Source of the DNA: Aurantiochytrium sp. KH105
Taxonomy: Eukaryota > Sar > Bigyra > Thraustochytrida > Thraustochytriidae
NCBI GenBank assembly: GCA_003116975.1
Contig: BGKB01000048.1
Location: forward strand, 1-64,000
Reading direction: 5' to 3'
DNA length: 64,000 nucleotides
The position numbers and the translations under genes are program-made. The notes below the pieces were generated by a model, which worked only from the letters and a program-made list of their open reading frames with translations, was not told the DNA's origin and searched no databases. Position 1 is the first letter of the stretch. The number at the start of each line of letters is the position of its first letter. This document shows, one piece after another, positions 50,501 through 59,150 of this stretch.

Positions 50501-52133
50501 AGACCTTACCGCTATGGCCTTCTCCAAGAGCTCGGGCCAGCTTGCAAGCGCGGCGCAGGATGCAAGCATTTGCCTCTTCAACGGAGAGGCTGGCTCGGCC
50601 GAGTCCATGTGTCTGGGTCACGATGTGGACGTTTGTGCGCTAAAGTACCTTGACCCGCACCCGTTCCTAGTCTCGGGCGACGCGAATGGAGCCATTTTTA
50701 TTTGGAGGACAAGTCCAGTCGTCTACAAGACCTTGCCGTGGATATCCTTCCTCAACGATACAGAGCAAAACTCGGGGTATGCCCTGCCCGTTGCATCGGC
50801 AGGCCTTCGAAGTCCTCATGCAACAGCAACAGCAGCAGTGGACGCGAAGCAAGGTCCTGAAGCAGAACAAGAAGAGTCTGCCGAGTCATTTGCGCCTGCG
50901 GTGACGTGCATGGAGTGGGACGAAGCGTCTAACACACTCATCGTCGGCGACGAAGCCGGGTGGCTGCGGTATTGGGATCTCACCGAACTCCTTGAGGACG
51001 CTGCAGAGGACATGCGCAATCGTCGGTACAACGCTGATCGCAGATCATGCGCATCACCCCGGTCTCCTGCGAGCCCGCAGCGCCAAAAGGAGCAGATGCA
51101 TGTCGTTGTGCGCGATGCAGACAAAGTCGGCGTAGAAAGCACATTTCCAAAGGATGTCGAGCAAGCCAACAATGGACAGAATTGCAAATCTCAGGAGAAT
51201 ACAAACGGAGAGCAAGCACCCCCATCTTCGTTTTTCTTGACGGATGACGGAACTTTAGGCTTAGAGCGAGGGGTCGATAGCAGGTACAGCAGTTATGCCT
51301 CAGATGAAACTGGCACTTCTTTACAGAGCTCCTCTTTCTGCCCATCACGGCCTCAGGAGGAGCGAAGCAAAGCCTTCGGTCGAGCAAATGTGCGAGAAGA
51401 GATAGACAAGCTCAGAAAACTTCGCACACGTCGCAAGTCGCATTCCGGCCAACGAGGAAATGTTCTTCCCCGCTCAAAGCTTCATTGGCGCACGCATGAT
51501 GGAGCGATACATTCGGTCCATTTGATTCAGGAGCTTGACGTTCTTGCTACATCTTCCAGTGATTGTCTTGTGCACCTTTGGGCCAAGTGCAACGGTTCGC
51601 TAATGGGTTCGCTGTTTCAAGGCTCTGCTCAAGATCGCTTTGTAGACACAAATTGGCAGATTCCTGTGAACAGGGCTGCACAGCAGCGTGCCACGGTTGC
51701 CAGTGCAACACAAGTTCTGCATGCCATTGCTCCTTTGAGTGGGCGCATCCCTCGCATTGGTGAGGAGGATATGCTTTTACTCGAAGACAGTGCGAGTGCC
51801 GCGTCGAATGAGCATCTGATAATGGACGGTGTGGGACATGAACGCGTGGAAACGGATGCTCGAGGCAAAAGTTCACGCATAGAGTCGACCAAGGAAGACA
51901 AGTCAAAGAAGAGCTCCAAGGATAATGCGAAGACTGCGCAAATCTTGCGCGCTGCGAGCCCCACTCGCGCACGCAAAAAGCGTCCTCCTCGCATGGCAAA
52001 GCGCGCAAGCAAGAGTTCCAAGATGCGTGAGCCGCTCACGGCACGGCTCAAGCTAGGTCCGGAGATACAGGCCGCCGCAGACAAACTTTTTCGGTCTTTG
52101 CGCTCCTCCAATCAGCAAGGAACGATGGATTGA
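47583..52133 (+). CDS. EF-hand / WD40-repeat protein, WDR49/WDR64-like (copy 2)
   Basis: 1516 residues, ATG start. A Ser- and Ala-rich N-terminus (~200 residues) precedes an EF-hand pair near 310-400: the first loop DFNENGGELDLHE is shortened/degenerate, the second DINGDHSMELQE is canonical. WD40 blades follow in two propellers: SYLATVANDSTIGFWDT, KINVWNV, QIKFWDI, ALVWNP, FFKIWDI, SVKLWDA, DGVIKVS, GAIFIWR, and late in the protein WLRYWDL and CLVHLWAK, with long low-complexity insertions (about 690-770 and 1130-1310). A basic Lys/Arg-rich tail ends the protein. Same architecture as the gene at 28124 but clearly diverged in sequence, so these are old paralogues and not a recent duplication. 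A ciliary scaffold role is inferred from the family. Confidence 0.84.
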   Translation: MPSDSSFSSSSSKSATLSTSSSRRRLSSFLDKSRRANAAAAAAAAVGNGTGGTGASPSSPAGSSGRMGLKVRRKQNQSVQLDTRRIVDVSEAKLPPNVTIGLERARLRATDSQPTSANLSDVISWDLDLSKKARRVSQRIMRTEESSSSLLPGGKRRPSSRPGTDRSTHTRLSDKMDGKLAHSTLHSPRRNVQDMADALGITEQVKELQQRNVNFRQRRPTAMGHLPLMRESDEQRLLRENNAKRSAKLKSRALGTKADHPDLLHQSSLALVTTQPTEGQLSVDVKAVDEACSSGPLPVEKTKFRTDEEIVTKMMMELDARQLQRVKRDFNENGGELDLHEFVAVMMKYQPEMESDEAEVNAVAKLCEFFHQVDINGDHSMELQEFTSYIVESSQDRDNFRVDNIKRYDPSPIAPIPSVTYDTRIDHVYYVQELDHLIACDTNRMVSVYEASDFSLIKRAAGHKGVVHGATYLQGRGASSYLATVANDSTIGFWDTHTYSMCQQLPCADVQMSVEWGGAQHDLLFSGGINGKINVWNVEDLECTARLQGHNDIVMDLHCIESMGVIASASLDSQIKFWDIPTQTLRKSLPGHAKGAFSLAYSPEYRFLISAGFDHDALVWNPYVERLITPLKGHNSSLVGVKAIPNTPEIITADNEGFFKIWDIRNFSCVQTFAMRDARTEGANGSEGAAIFANPTRRTATSPTMRASHIGAIGNGGLPGLRPEATTKAERMQGQLRENIENRRNMASTLLFNNSLRMSDVDTAISCFAYSTKHRRIVAANHDIRLFDYDRPTDPKLSDTAPTIGVIFNETALTFTTAAGRSVKLWDAESGRLIRIYRDISGSEITALCFDGRKRKFITGDHEGRVTVFNLANGARMKDLSPHASEIVALHSLASMQRIISSSWDGVIKVSDESDPEAAVVLMEINHPAAVASLTRLIPGADAHRARVEQNYAMMRKKQLGEVACFANFGMQRDLTAMAFSKSSGQLASAAQDASICLFNGEAGSAESMCLGHDVDVCALKYLDPHPFLVSGDANGAIFIWRTSPVVYKTLPWISFLNDTEQNSGYALPVASAGLRSPHATATAAVDAKQGPEAEQEESAESFAPAVTCMEWDEASNTLIVGDEAGWLRYWDLTELLEDAAEDMRNRRYNADRRSCASPRSPASPQRQKEQMHVVVRDADKVGVESTFPKDVEQANNGQNCKSQENTNGEQAPPSSFFLTDDGTLGLERGVDSRYSSYASDETGTSLQSSSFCPSRPQEERSKAFGRANVREEIDKLRKLRTRRKSHSGQRGNVLPRSKLHWRTHDGAIHSVHLIQELDVLATSSSDCLVHLWAKCNGSLMGSLFQGSAQDRFVDTNWQIPVNRAAQQRATVASATQVLHAIAPLSGRIPRIGEEDMLLLEDSASAASNEHLIMDGVGHERVETDARGKSSRIESTKEDKSKKSSKDNAKTAQILRAASPTRARKKRPPRMAKRASKSSKMREPLTARLKLGPEIQAAADKLFRSLRSSNQQGTMD

Positions 52134-52331
52134 ATTTTCAGCGCCATGTGCTGACTTGGTAGTCGTACTAGATCGAAGGATACTTCCGCCAAGTCATGCT
52201 ATGATGAAACTCGAAAAGAGCGAGAGACAAAGAGTAGAGGTAATACGAATTCATCTAACACTTTCGATGCGAGCGCAAACTACCTTGGTGGTTGGTTGAT
52301 TGAATGGTTGATTGGTTGGTTGATGAGTGTG

Positions 52332-54179
52332 TTACGCCTCGTGCAAAACGGCCTCAAAGTTGATGTGAGGCTCGTAGTGTTCGATGGCTGCGGTCGTCCG
52401 CTGCTTGTCGAGGGCAGAAAGCTTGGCTGTGTAATTGGTGAGCTGGAGCATTGCATCGTACGTAGACATGGGCGCATGAAGAATGGGACAGCTCTGGTCC
52501 TTGAGGGTGGCTAAGAGAGCGCTGTCGAGCTGGTTCTGGTTCTCACCTGCTAGAATGAGGCCAGCACGCCAAGGTGCGCCCCACATCTCCTGGTGGACGG
52601 CACCATGTGCGATGAAGCCAAGAATGATGTCCACGCGTGAAGCATGAGTGACAAAGAGCGTCTTGGAGTGTTTTTCATTGTGGAGACGTTCGATAAAGCT
52701 GCTGAGTTCCATGGCCACCAGAGTCGTTTGATTAAAATGACTGAGTTTTTGGCCTTCACCGCAGAGAAGCTTGGTCGAGAAGAGCTGCTCGTAGTCTACC
52801 ATGGTGGGTGCAGAAAGGTACGAGGCGTCGGGGACGACGCCAACCAGAGGAATGTCCCATCTCTTGAGCGCCTTGGTAAAGTACTCGGTAATCATATCCA
52901 GCTTGTCTGGCTTGACCTTGTTAACCAGGACGCCGCGGATCTTGACGCCGTGGTGCTCGCACATGAGGCGGTTCAGCTGTGTGAATGGGTGGGTTTCCCT
53001 TGCGTCAGTTTTTCTCATCTTTTTGACTTTCTATCCGTCAATGCAGCCATCCAAGCTGGTCTCTCTCTCTCTCTCTTTTGCTCTCTCTTTTGCTCTATCT
53101 TGGATCCTTCACTTTTGACTCAGAACCTGCATGGCGCAGGAGACATGCATGGATCGATCGAACGAACGAATGATCGGTCGATTGAGTGATCTCCATGACT
53201 CCTTTTTCTCTCCTCGTTTCTCTTCTTTTTCTTTTCCTCTTCCTCCTATATAAAGGGACCAAAGGGGCTTGGATTAACCAAGTGAATATGATGCAAACGT
53301 ACGGCAAGTTCATCAAAAGCGGAACCGAGACCACCGTTGACAACGAAAATAATATCAAGGCCCAGCAGTGACGCGACGCGAGCGTTATCCATGTTGACGA
53401 TGCTGCCGACACCACAATGACCCGTGCCTTCCACCACGACGAATTCGTTCTTGGCCTCAATGCTCGCGTACGATTCCTTGATGGCGTGAATCTGGTCATC
53501 TTCTTTGATCTTGCCGTCCAGGAAGTCGCGCGTGTAGCCGTTGGGAATGACCACGGGGCTCATTTCCCTGTACTCGCAGGAGGTCAAGTTAAAGTGCTCC
53601 TTGAAGAGCACGACATCCTTGTCCACGCGCAAGCCCTCCGTAGCTCCACTCGGGAGCATCTCCGGGCCCACGCGGACATGTCGCTGGCCGACGGGCTTGA
53701 TGAAGCCCACTTTCTGTAGTGCCCGATGCGTTGATTGCACGTTGCACGATGCATGCATCCGCGCCTCGTTAGTCTTCAGCTGTCCATCTCAATCGCAACA
53801 TCTCGTCGTCTCTTTTTCCGAATCTGGGTAGTTTTCGAGGCCCGGAGCAGAGGTATTCATCTTTTCATCGTGTGTTTGATCCCCTTTTCGAGTTGCCCAT
53901 GATTTCTTCTCGACCAGGCAAGGCACGGGTGCCGCACCAATTTCGAGAGGATGACCATGACCGGCCGCGCCAGGCGGAAACCCACCAACCTCCGCGGTCG
54001 CCCTCCGGAAAGCTGCACGCCGGTCGCCCGGGGTGCGTGCTTTCCCTCCTCCTCCTCCTCTTCCTCCTCCTGCAACGTACCTGAAACCGCTTGAGCAGGC
54101 CCGAGGTGATGGCCAGCGACGAGGTCGTCTTGCCCACGTGCTGCCTGCTGGCGCACACCATGAGTCCCTTGGCCCTCAT
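52332..54179 (-). CDS. BioD-like P-loop / DRTGG-domain protein (phosphotransacetylase N-terminal type), three exons
   Basis: Assembled from exons 54179-54081, 53713-53303 and 52976-52332, giving 384 residues. Introns (367 and 326 bp) both start GTACGT and end CACAG or TACAG, and both are phase 0. An in-frame TAG lies 12 nt upstream of the ATG. Exon 1 carries the P-loop (CASRQHVGKTT), exon 2 the rest of the dethiobiotin-synthetase-like AAA_26 fold (KVGFIKPVGQR, VVVEGTGHCGVGSIV, VVNGGLGSAFDELA), and exon 3 continues it (GVKIRGVLVNKV, VPLVGVVPD-like) and adds a DRTGG-type domain (LFVTHASRVDIILGFI, AGLILAGE, CPILHAPMSTYDAML). Bacteria and archaea have this two-domain protein alone or at the N-terminus of phosphotransacetylase; the acetyltransferase domain is absent here. 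The biochemical role of the free form is not established; regulation by nucleotide binding is plausible. Confidence 0.82.
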
Positions 54180-55625
54180 CCTGCCGCGCTAGCTCGCCCG
54201 CGCGCCCTCGCCCGCGCGCTCGCCGCTTCGCCGGCCGCCGGAGGCTGCCGCGTTGGCGCTGCCTGGTCGCGCTTTGCGCCTTTCTCCGGCTCCGCCTGCT
54301 TTCTCCCCGCGCGACGCGCGCGACGCGCGCGCCTCCCGCCGCCGCTTCCTCGCGGAGCAGCCCGCGTCTGCCGCCGCGTGCTGCGCGCGCAGGTCCGCCG
54401 CCGCCGCTGCAGTTCGGGCTCTGCCGCGCGCGCGTATCCACGATCACTCTATCTTGTGCACGTCGGCGCGCGAGCCGCCGCGGAGAGAGTCCGACTTGGC
54501 GGGCGGCGCCCGTCTATCGCCTATGGCCGCCGCGCAAGTCGGCTTTCGCGCCCCGCCAAGTGGGCTATCCGCGGAGCCGCGGTTGGAGCCGCGGCGTGCA
54601 CGCGTCGAGCGAGACCTGCTCTGCTCCGCTCTGCGCTGCTCGCGCTGCTCGCGCTGTTCTGCCGCCAAGGCGCGCAAGCCTTGCGTGCACGACCCGCGCC
54701 GGGGCGCTCGAGCGCGGCCGCGACGACCGCGGCCGCGCAGAGAAGCGCAGAGCGGTCCGGCGCGAGGCGGGGCGGCATCGGCGGCCTTGCAGCGGAGCCT
54801 CTCGGCCGACAGTGAGCGCAGGTGCAGGACAAGAGCACAAGCATGGCGATGGAAGGCGGGCTCGTCGCGTCTCGACTCGGCGTGCGTGTGCGCGTATGTC
54901 GCGCGCAGGCGCAGTGACGGCGACCGAGGGAGTGCAGGCAAAGAGAAGAAGAAAGCGCTCGGCTCGGCTCGGCTCGGCTCGGCTCGGCTCGGCTCGGCTT
55001 GGAGTGCGTGCGTGCAAGGGAATGGAAGGGGATGCAGATGTGACGCATGCAGCGGGCAAGACATCTGCGCAGGCGATGATTGTACTGGTGGCGCGAGCAT
55101 TGCAGAAAGTACCTAGAGCACAGCAGCCAGGTTGCGAGGGCGAGTCGCCCCTGCTGCAAGCAACGCCGCGAGCAGTGAACTTTTCGATTGTAGCAAGACT
55201 GTAGTAAGAGCAAAATTTCTCCGTCAGCACAGCATGCACTGCTGAGCACACGATCGGTCGCGGCGACGCGCGCGAGGTCTGGCTACGACGCGACTATCAT
55301 GCGGACCCGGGTCCCGATGCGCTGGGTTCGGGCTCGCGCGCCAGGGCTTGCCTGCTTTCGGCAAATGCATCGCCATCCCATCATCATCATCTGCATCATC
55401 TTCATCTTCCATGGCTTCACAAGAGAGAGCAATCGAGAGCGAGAACGATCGAGCAAACCGCCGCCAACAGAGCCCTTAGCAGAGCTCGCCCGCGCGTCTG
55501 CGCAGAGCCGCAGAGCGAGCGACCTGGCGCGGGAGGGCAGCGCGAGCGAGCGAGCGAGCGAGGCCGCCGGCGTCGCGCCGCACGCAGAGCCGCGGAAAGG
55601 CCAAGGGGAGGAGAGGAGAAGAAAG
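54180..55625. other. Divergent GC-rich intergenic region
   Basis: 1.4 kb between the BioD-like gene and CDC26. All long open frames are Arg/Ala/Ser-rich and exist on both strands; none has a domain. Contains a GGCTC pentamer array and a GAGC/GCGA run near 55540-55562. Confidence 0.5.
54957..55000. repeat. (GGCTC)n pentamer repeat
   Basis: Eight to nine perfect pentamers. Confidence 0.9.
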
Positions 55626-56008
55626 ATGCTGCGACGCAAACCGACGCGCATCGAGCTCAAGCAGGTAAGCAAGCAAGCAGCCCGCAGAGGGCCGCGAGCC
55701 CGGGGAAGAGAACGGCGACGCGACGGACGCGCGGCGAGCTGACGCGAAGGGAAAACGCCTCGACGCGAGCGCAGGAAGACATTGCCGAGTTCGAAACCGT
55801 CCGCATGGAAATCAGGGAAGAGGAAGCCGCTGCCCTTGCCAGACTCGAAAGGGAGACCGGGAGCGGCGACCAAGCCAACCAGCAGGGCCAAGCCGCGTCT
55901 GCCTCTGCCTCTGCGTCCGCGGCGCCCCGCACAGGACGCAAGACGTTGCGATCTGGTCTGTCCACGGAACAACGTATCCGAGGAGGAGGAGGAGGAGGCC
56001 ATCAATGA
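55626..56008 (+). CDS. CDC26: Anaphase-promoting complex subunit CDC26, two exons
   Basis: Exons 55626-55664 and 55775-56008, 90 residues; the 110-bp intron runs from GTAAGC to GCGCAG and is phase 0. The spliced N-terminus [20 protein letters not shown] is nearly identical to the conserved start of CDC26 ([20 protein letters not shown] in animals), the segment that threads into the TPR superhelix of CDC16/APC6 and stabilises it. A short coiled coil (MEIREEEAAALARLER) and a low-complexity Ala/Ser/Gly tail follow. Animal CDC26 is ~85 residues, so the length fits. The first exon encodes only 13 residues, making this gene easy to miss. It faces the GPI-protein gene tail to tail. Confidence 0.92.
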
Positions 56009-56147
56009 GCTTCAATATTATTGCTTTAGTATCCCCCGAGGGCGTCTCTCAGTGTATGTATTTTCATGGCATGTTTCGATCGATCGTATGAGGCATTTGA
56101 ATCGTCTGTAGTCTTGCGCTCTTCTCTTAAGTCGAGCACCTTGCAGC

Positions 56148-58340
56148 TTAGATGGCGTGAAGAAGAACAACCGCGCCGACGGCGAGCATGTTCAGGGTGC
56201 TCAGAGCCGGCGCCGAAGACGGCGTCGAAGACGATCCCGAAGCGTCAAACTCCTCCGCCTCCACGCCCGACATCTCTTCGGGAAGAGCGCGATTCGTGTT
56301 TTCGAGCGTGAAGTCGCCGACCGATCCGACAATCCCGTCGACGTCCTCGTCATCCTGACCGAGAATGTCAAAGGTCACCTCGGCGGCGTCCTGGTTGCCA
56401 TCTTGGAGAACGCGGCGCGTGCCCGACTCGTCATCCGTCCCAGCGCTGCAGCCTTCTGTGATCGCGCTGACGACAAGGTTGGCCAAGTTCTCCTCCGAAA
56501 TGCCGTACGCAGCGAGGATGTCCTCGGTAAGAGCCTCGAGCACATCCGTAGTGTTCAGGAGATCGGCGGCCACCCCGCAAAGTCGAAGACCGCGCCGGCG
56601 CTTGTACTTGGGGTTGGCGAGCGGGCACGTGGCGTCGACGTCGAAATCGCACAGACTCGTGAGATTCGTCCAAAAGTAGTAGTTTTCGAGTGCTTCGTCC
56701 TCGGCCCACACCGCCTCGCGATACTCGAGGGCAGCGCTAATGCAGCAAGTATGGCGGTTATTCTTGATCCAGCCCGGCATGACGTCCTTGCAAGCCTCTG
56801 TGCAGACGCCTTCTTCGATGGCGGCGCTGCAAGCGGTCGTGATCTCCTCCTCGGCCTCGGTCACTTTGCTGAGGCACTTTTGCTCCGTGCCTTGACCCTC
56901 CTCGTCTTCTTCAGTCTCGTCCTCCGAGCTCGGTTTGATGCAAAGGTACTTCATGGTCGCCTTGAGCATCTCGGCCACATCATCGGGAGTGTCCTCTTTC
57001 GCGACGACAGTCCGTGCAAGCTTGGCAAAGCATCTGTCCGAGCAGAGAAGCTGCGATCGCTCCTCATCGTCTTCGGTCTTGAGGGCCTCGATGAAACGCG
57101 TGTAGCAAGAGGCATCGCTGGTCTTGCAGAGCAGATCGAATCCCCACGAGTCATCGTCCCAAACGTCCTGGGCCTTGGCAACCTTGCGAAAGCACTTCGA
57201 GTCACACACCTCGGCGACGAGTGCGTTGGCGCCGTCTGCGTCCCCGGCCTCAATCTTCTCCTCGATCGTCTCAAAGAGATTCGTTTCCGTAAACGAGTTG
57301 AAGACGGGGTAGCAGTATTGGGTTCCAATCCTCTCGCATGCGCCTGCGAGGACGCCGCGAAGGTCGGCAACGAGGTCCATGTTTCCGCATCCTGCCTTGA
57401 CAAAGTCTTTGATGAAACTTTTCAAGTCATCTTCGCAGCTCGTCTTCGTCGTCACCTTCGTGCAGAATCTTCTCGCGGTACCTTGAGCAGAGAGATTGTC
57501 GCGGTAGCCAGTGCACTCAACGCCGCGTTCGCTCTCGAGGTATGTGGAAAGCTCCTCGGCAAGCTCCGTGCACGTCTCGCGCGTTGACTCGTCGAGATCG
57601 GCGGGCGCGCAAGCCTTGATGTCGTCCTCAAGGTCTTCGTAGTTCCCCTGGATGTCTTCCCATGTCATGTTCATGTATACGGTCTGGGCGAGAAACTCTT
57701 CGGGGCTCTTGCTCGCCGGGCCGCCGCATACCTGCATGATGGATTGCATCTGCGAGAGAAGCGATTCGTCTTCGTCGTCCTCGTCGCCTTGAATGGCTTT
57801 GAGGCACTTAGGCTGGCAGGCCATGTCTTCCGACAGAAACTGCGCGGGGTTCGCGAGAATTTCCCACATCGTAGAGTCATCGTCAGCGGCAAATCCTACG
57901 GTCAATTCACCGTCTGAGACGCTAAGGCAGTTATCTTCAAAGCTCTCGATGGCTTCCACAAGCTCAGCAGTGTGCTTTTTGCGTAGCTTTTGGCACGTGA
58001 GCCGCTCGAGGGCGTCTTCAATGTCCTCGTCTTCTTCTTCGCCCTCATCGTCATCGTCGTCCTCGTCTTCCTTCTTTTTGGAATTACCCTTTCCGTTGCC
58101 CTGTTTTTTGTCCTCTTCCTCTTCCTCTTCCTTATCATCATCGTCATCCTCGTCACCCTCATCATCCTCGACGTCGTCTTCGTCCTTGGTCTTGTTCTTT
58201 CCATTGCCGGAATTGGCTTCGGCGAGCTTCTTCAAGGCGCGAGTGGAAGTCACCGCGACCACCGGGGACTCTGCGTGCGCACCGTCGGCGAGCGACGCAA
58301 ATGCCACAATGGCAACGAGCAAAAGACTCGTGGCACGCAT
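56148..58340 (-). CDS. Cysteine-rich secreted surface protein with probable GPI anchor
   Basis: 730 residues from the ATG at 58340 (MRATSLLLV). Signal peptide about 1-23 (ends DGAHA). Residues about 48-110 are almost entirely Asp/Glu/Lys, including poly-Asp and poly-Glu runs. The remainder holds many cysteines in repeated helical modules, each with spacing such as C-D-S-K-C, C-S-D-R-C, C-x3-C and motifs like LLC-x2-C-F, with conserved Trp (WDDDSWGFDLLC, WIKNNRHTCC). N-glycosylation sites NMT, NLT and NTT are present. The C-terminus is Ser/Pro-rich and then hydrophobic to the very end (LNMLAVGAVVLLHAI), typical of a GPI-attachment signal. No catalytic domain is recognised; a cell-surface or extracellular-matrix role is inferred. 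I know no named family for it. Confidence 0.7.
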   Translation of the reverse strand: MRATSLLLVAIVAFASLADGAHAESPVVAVTSTRALKKLAEANSGNGKNKTKDEDDVEDDEGDEDDDDDKEEEEEEDKKQGNGKGNSKKKEDEDDDDDEGEEEDEDIEDALERLTCQKLRKKHTAELVEAIESFEDNCLSVSDGELTVGFAADDDSTMWEILANPAQFLSEDMACQPKCLKAIQGDEDDEDESLLSQMQSIMQVCGGPASKSPEEFLAQTVYMNMTWEDIQGNYEDLEDDIKACAPADLDESTRETCTELAEELSTYLESERGVECTGYRDNLSAQGTARRFCTKVTTKTSCEDDLKSFIKDFVKAGCGNMDLVADLRGVLAGACERIGTQYCYPVFNSFTETNLFETIEEKIEAGDADGANALVAEVCDSKCFRKVAKAQDVWDDDSWGFDLLCKTSDASCYTRFIEALKTEDDEERSQLLCSDRCFAKLARTVVAKEDTPDDVAEMLKATMKYLCIKPSSEDETEEDEEGQGTEQKCLSKVTEAEEEITTACSAAIEEGVCTEACKDVMPGWIKNNRHTCCISAALEYREAVWAEDEALENYYFWTNLTSLCDFDVDATCPLANPKYKRRRGLRLCGVAADLLNTTDVLEALTEDILAAYGISEENLANLVVSAITEGCSAGTDDESGTRRVLQDGNQDAAEVTFDILGQDDEDVDGIVGSVGDFTLENTNRALPEEMSGVEAEEFDASGSSSTPSSAPALSTLNMLAVGAVVLLHAI

Positions 58341-59110
58341 TCTCGACAAGGGGTAGAGTGCTTGTCTCTTGGGGTTCTGTGCTTTCGGATTTGGATCTGC
58401 TGATGCTCATTTCCACCCTGTACCGGGCATCCTCGGTGCATGCGCTAAACTGCCATGCATTGCACATGCTTTGCGAGGAATTCTCGGCTCGTTGCATCAG
58501 TCAATCAAGAGCCAGACCTCAAATGTCCCCGAACCTCACTTGTCGAAACGACAAAACGGATCCCCATCATTTGATCGGGTTCAAACGAAGACGTCCGCCT
58601 TGCGAAAGGCAAAAGTGGCCATTTTTTTCTTTAGAATTTTCTTTCGTTGCTTGCATCCACGTACGACACCTACTTATCCTTGGCCGAGCTAGGCTTATGC
58701 ATCACGCCCGCCGCTTCGCTCGCGTTTCCTCAAAGGTATTTTTCCTATCCTGCTAACGGAGAACCCCCGTGAGCCATGGCGTTCGCAATGGCCGACCAGG
58801 GGCATCGACATCAGCACTGGGGGGCCCAGGCATGGAAGGCCTAATTGGGCAGTGCGGAGACGCAGAATAATAGCAATTATACTAAGACTAATGATAAAGC
58901 CTGTCGTGAGGCGCGGACGTGAAAAAAACGTTTCTAGTCCCACGTCACTTCGTATTTCGACGCGGAATAGCGCGCTCTCTGGCGCGGCAATCCATTCAGA
59001 CGTCCAGACTCCGCGCCAGCCATGGTCAGTTCGGCTAGAGCCCATGCCGAGGATTGTATAGCTCTCCTCGCTGCTCCTCTTCCTCTTGCTAAAGCTTCCT
59101 CTTCTGCAGT

Positions 59111-59150
<40 letters not shown>

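Noticed and set aside
47583-52133. Recent duplication of the EF-hand/WD40 gene at 28124
   Set aside because: The architecture matches, but the sequences differ strongly along their length and in the EF-hand loops, so they are distant paralogues.
53246-53758. Separate minus-strand gene starting MHASCNV
   Set aside because: It is exon 2 of the BioD-like gene with intron sequence translated at both ends; the P-loop is in the upstream exon.
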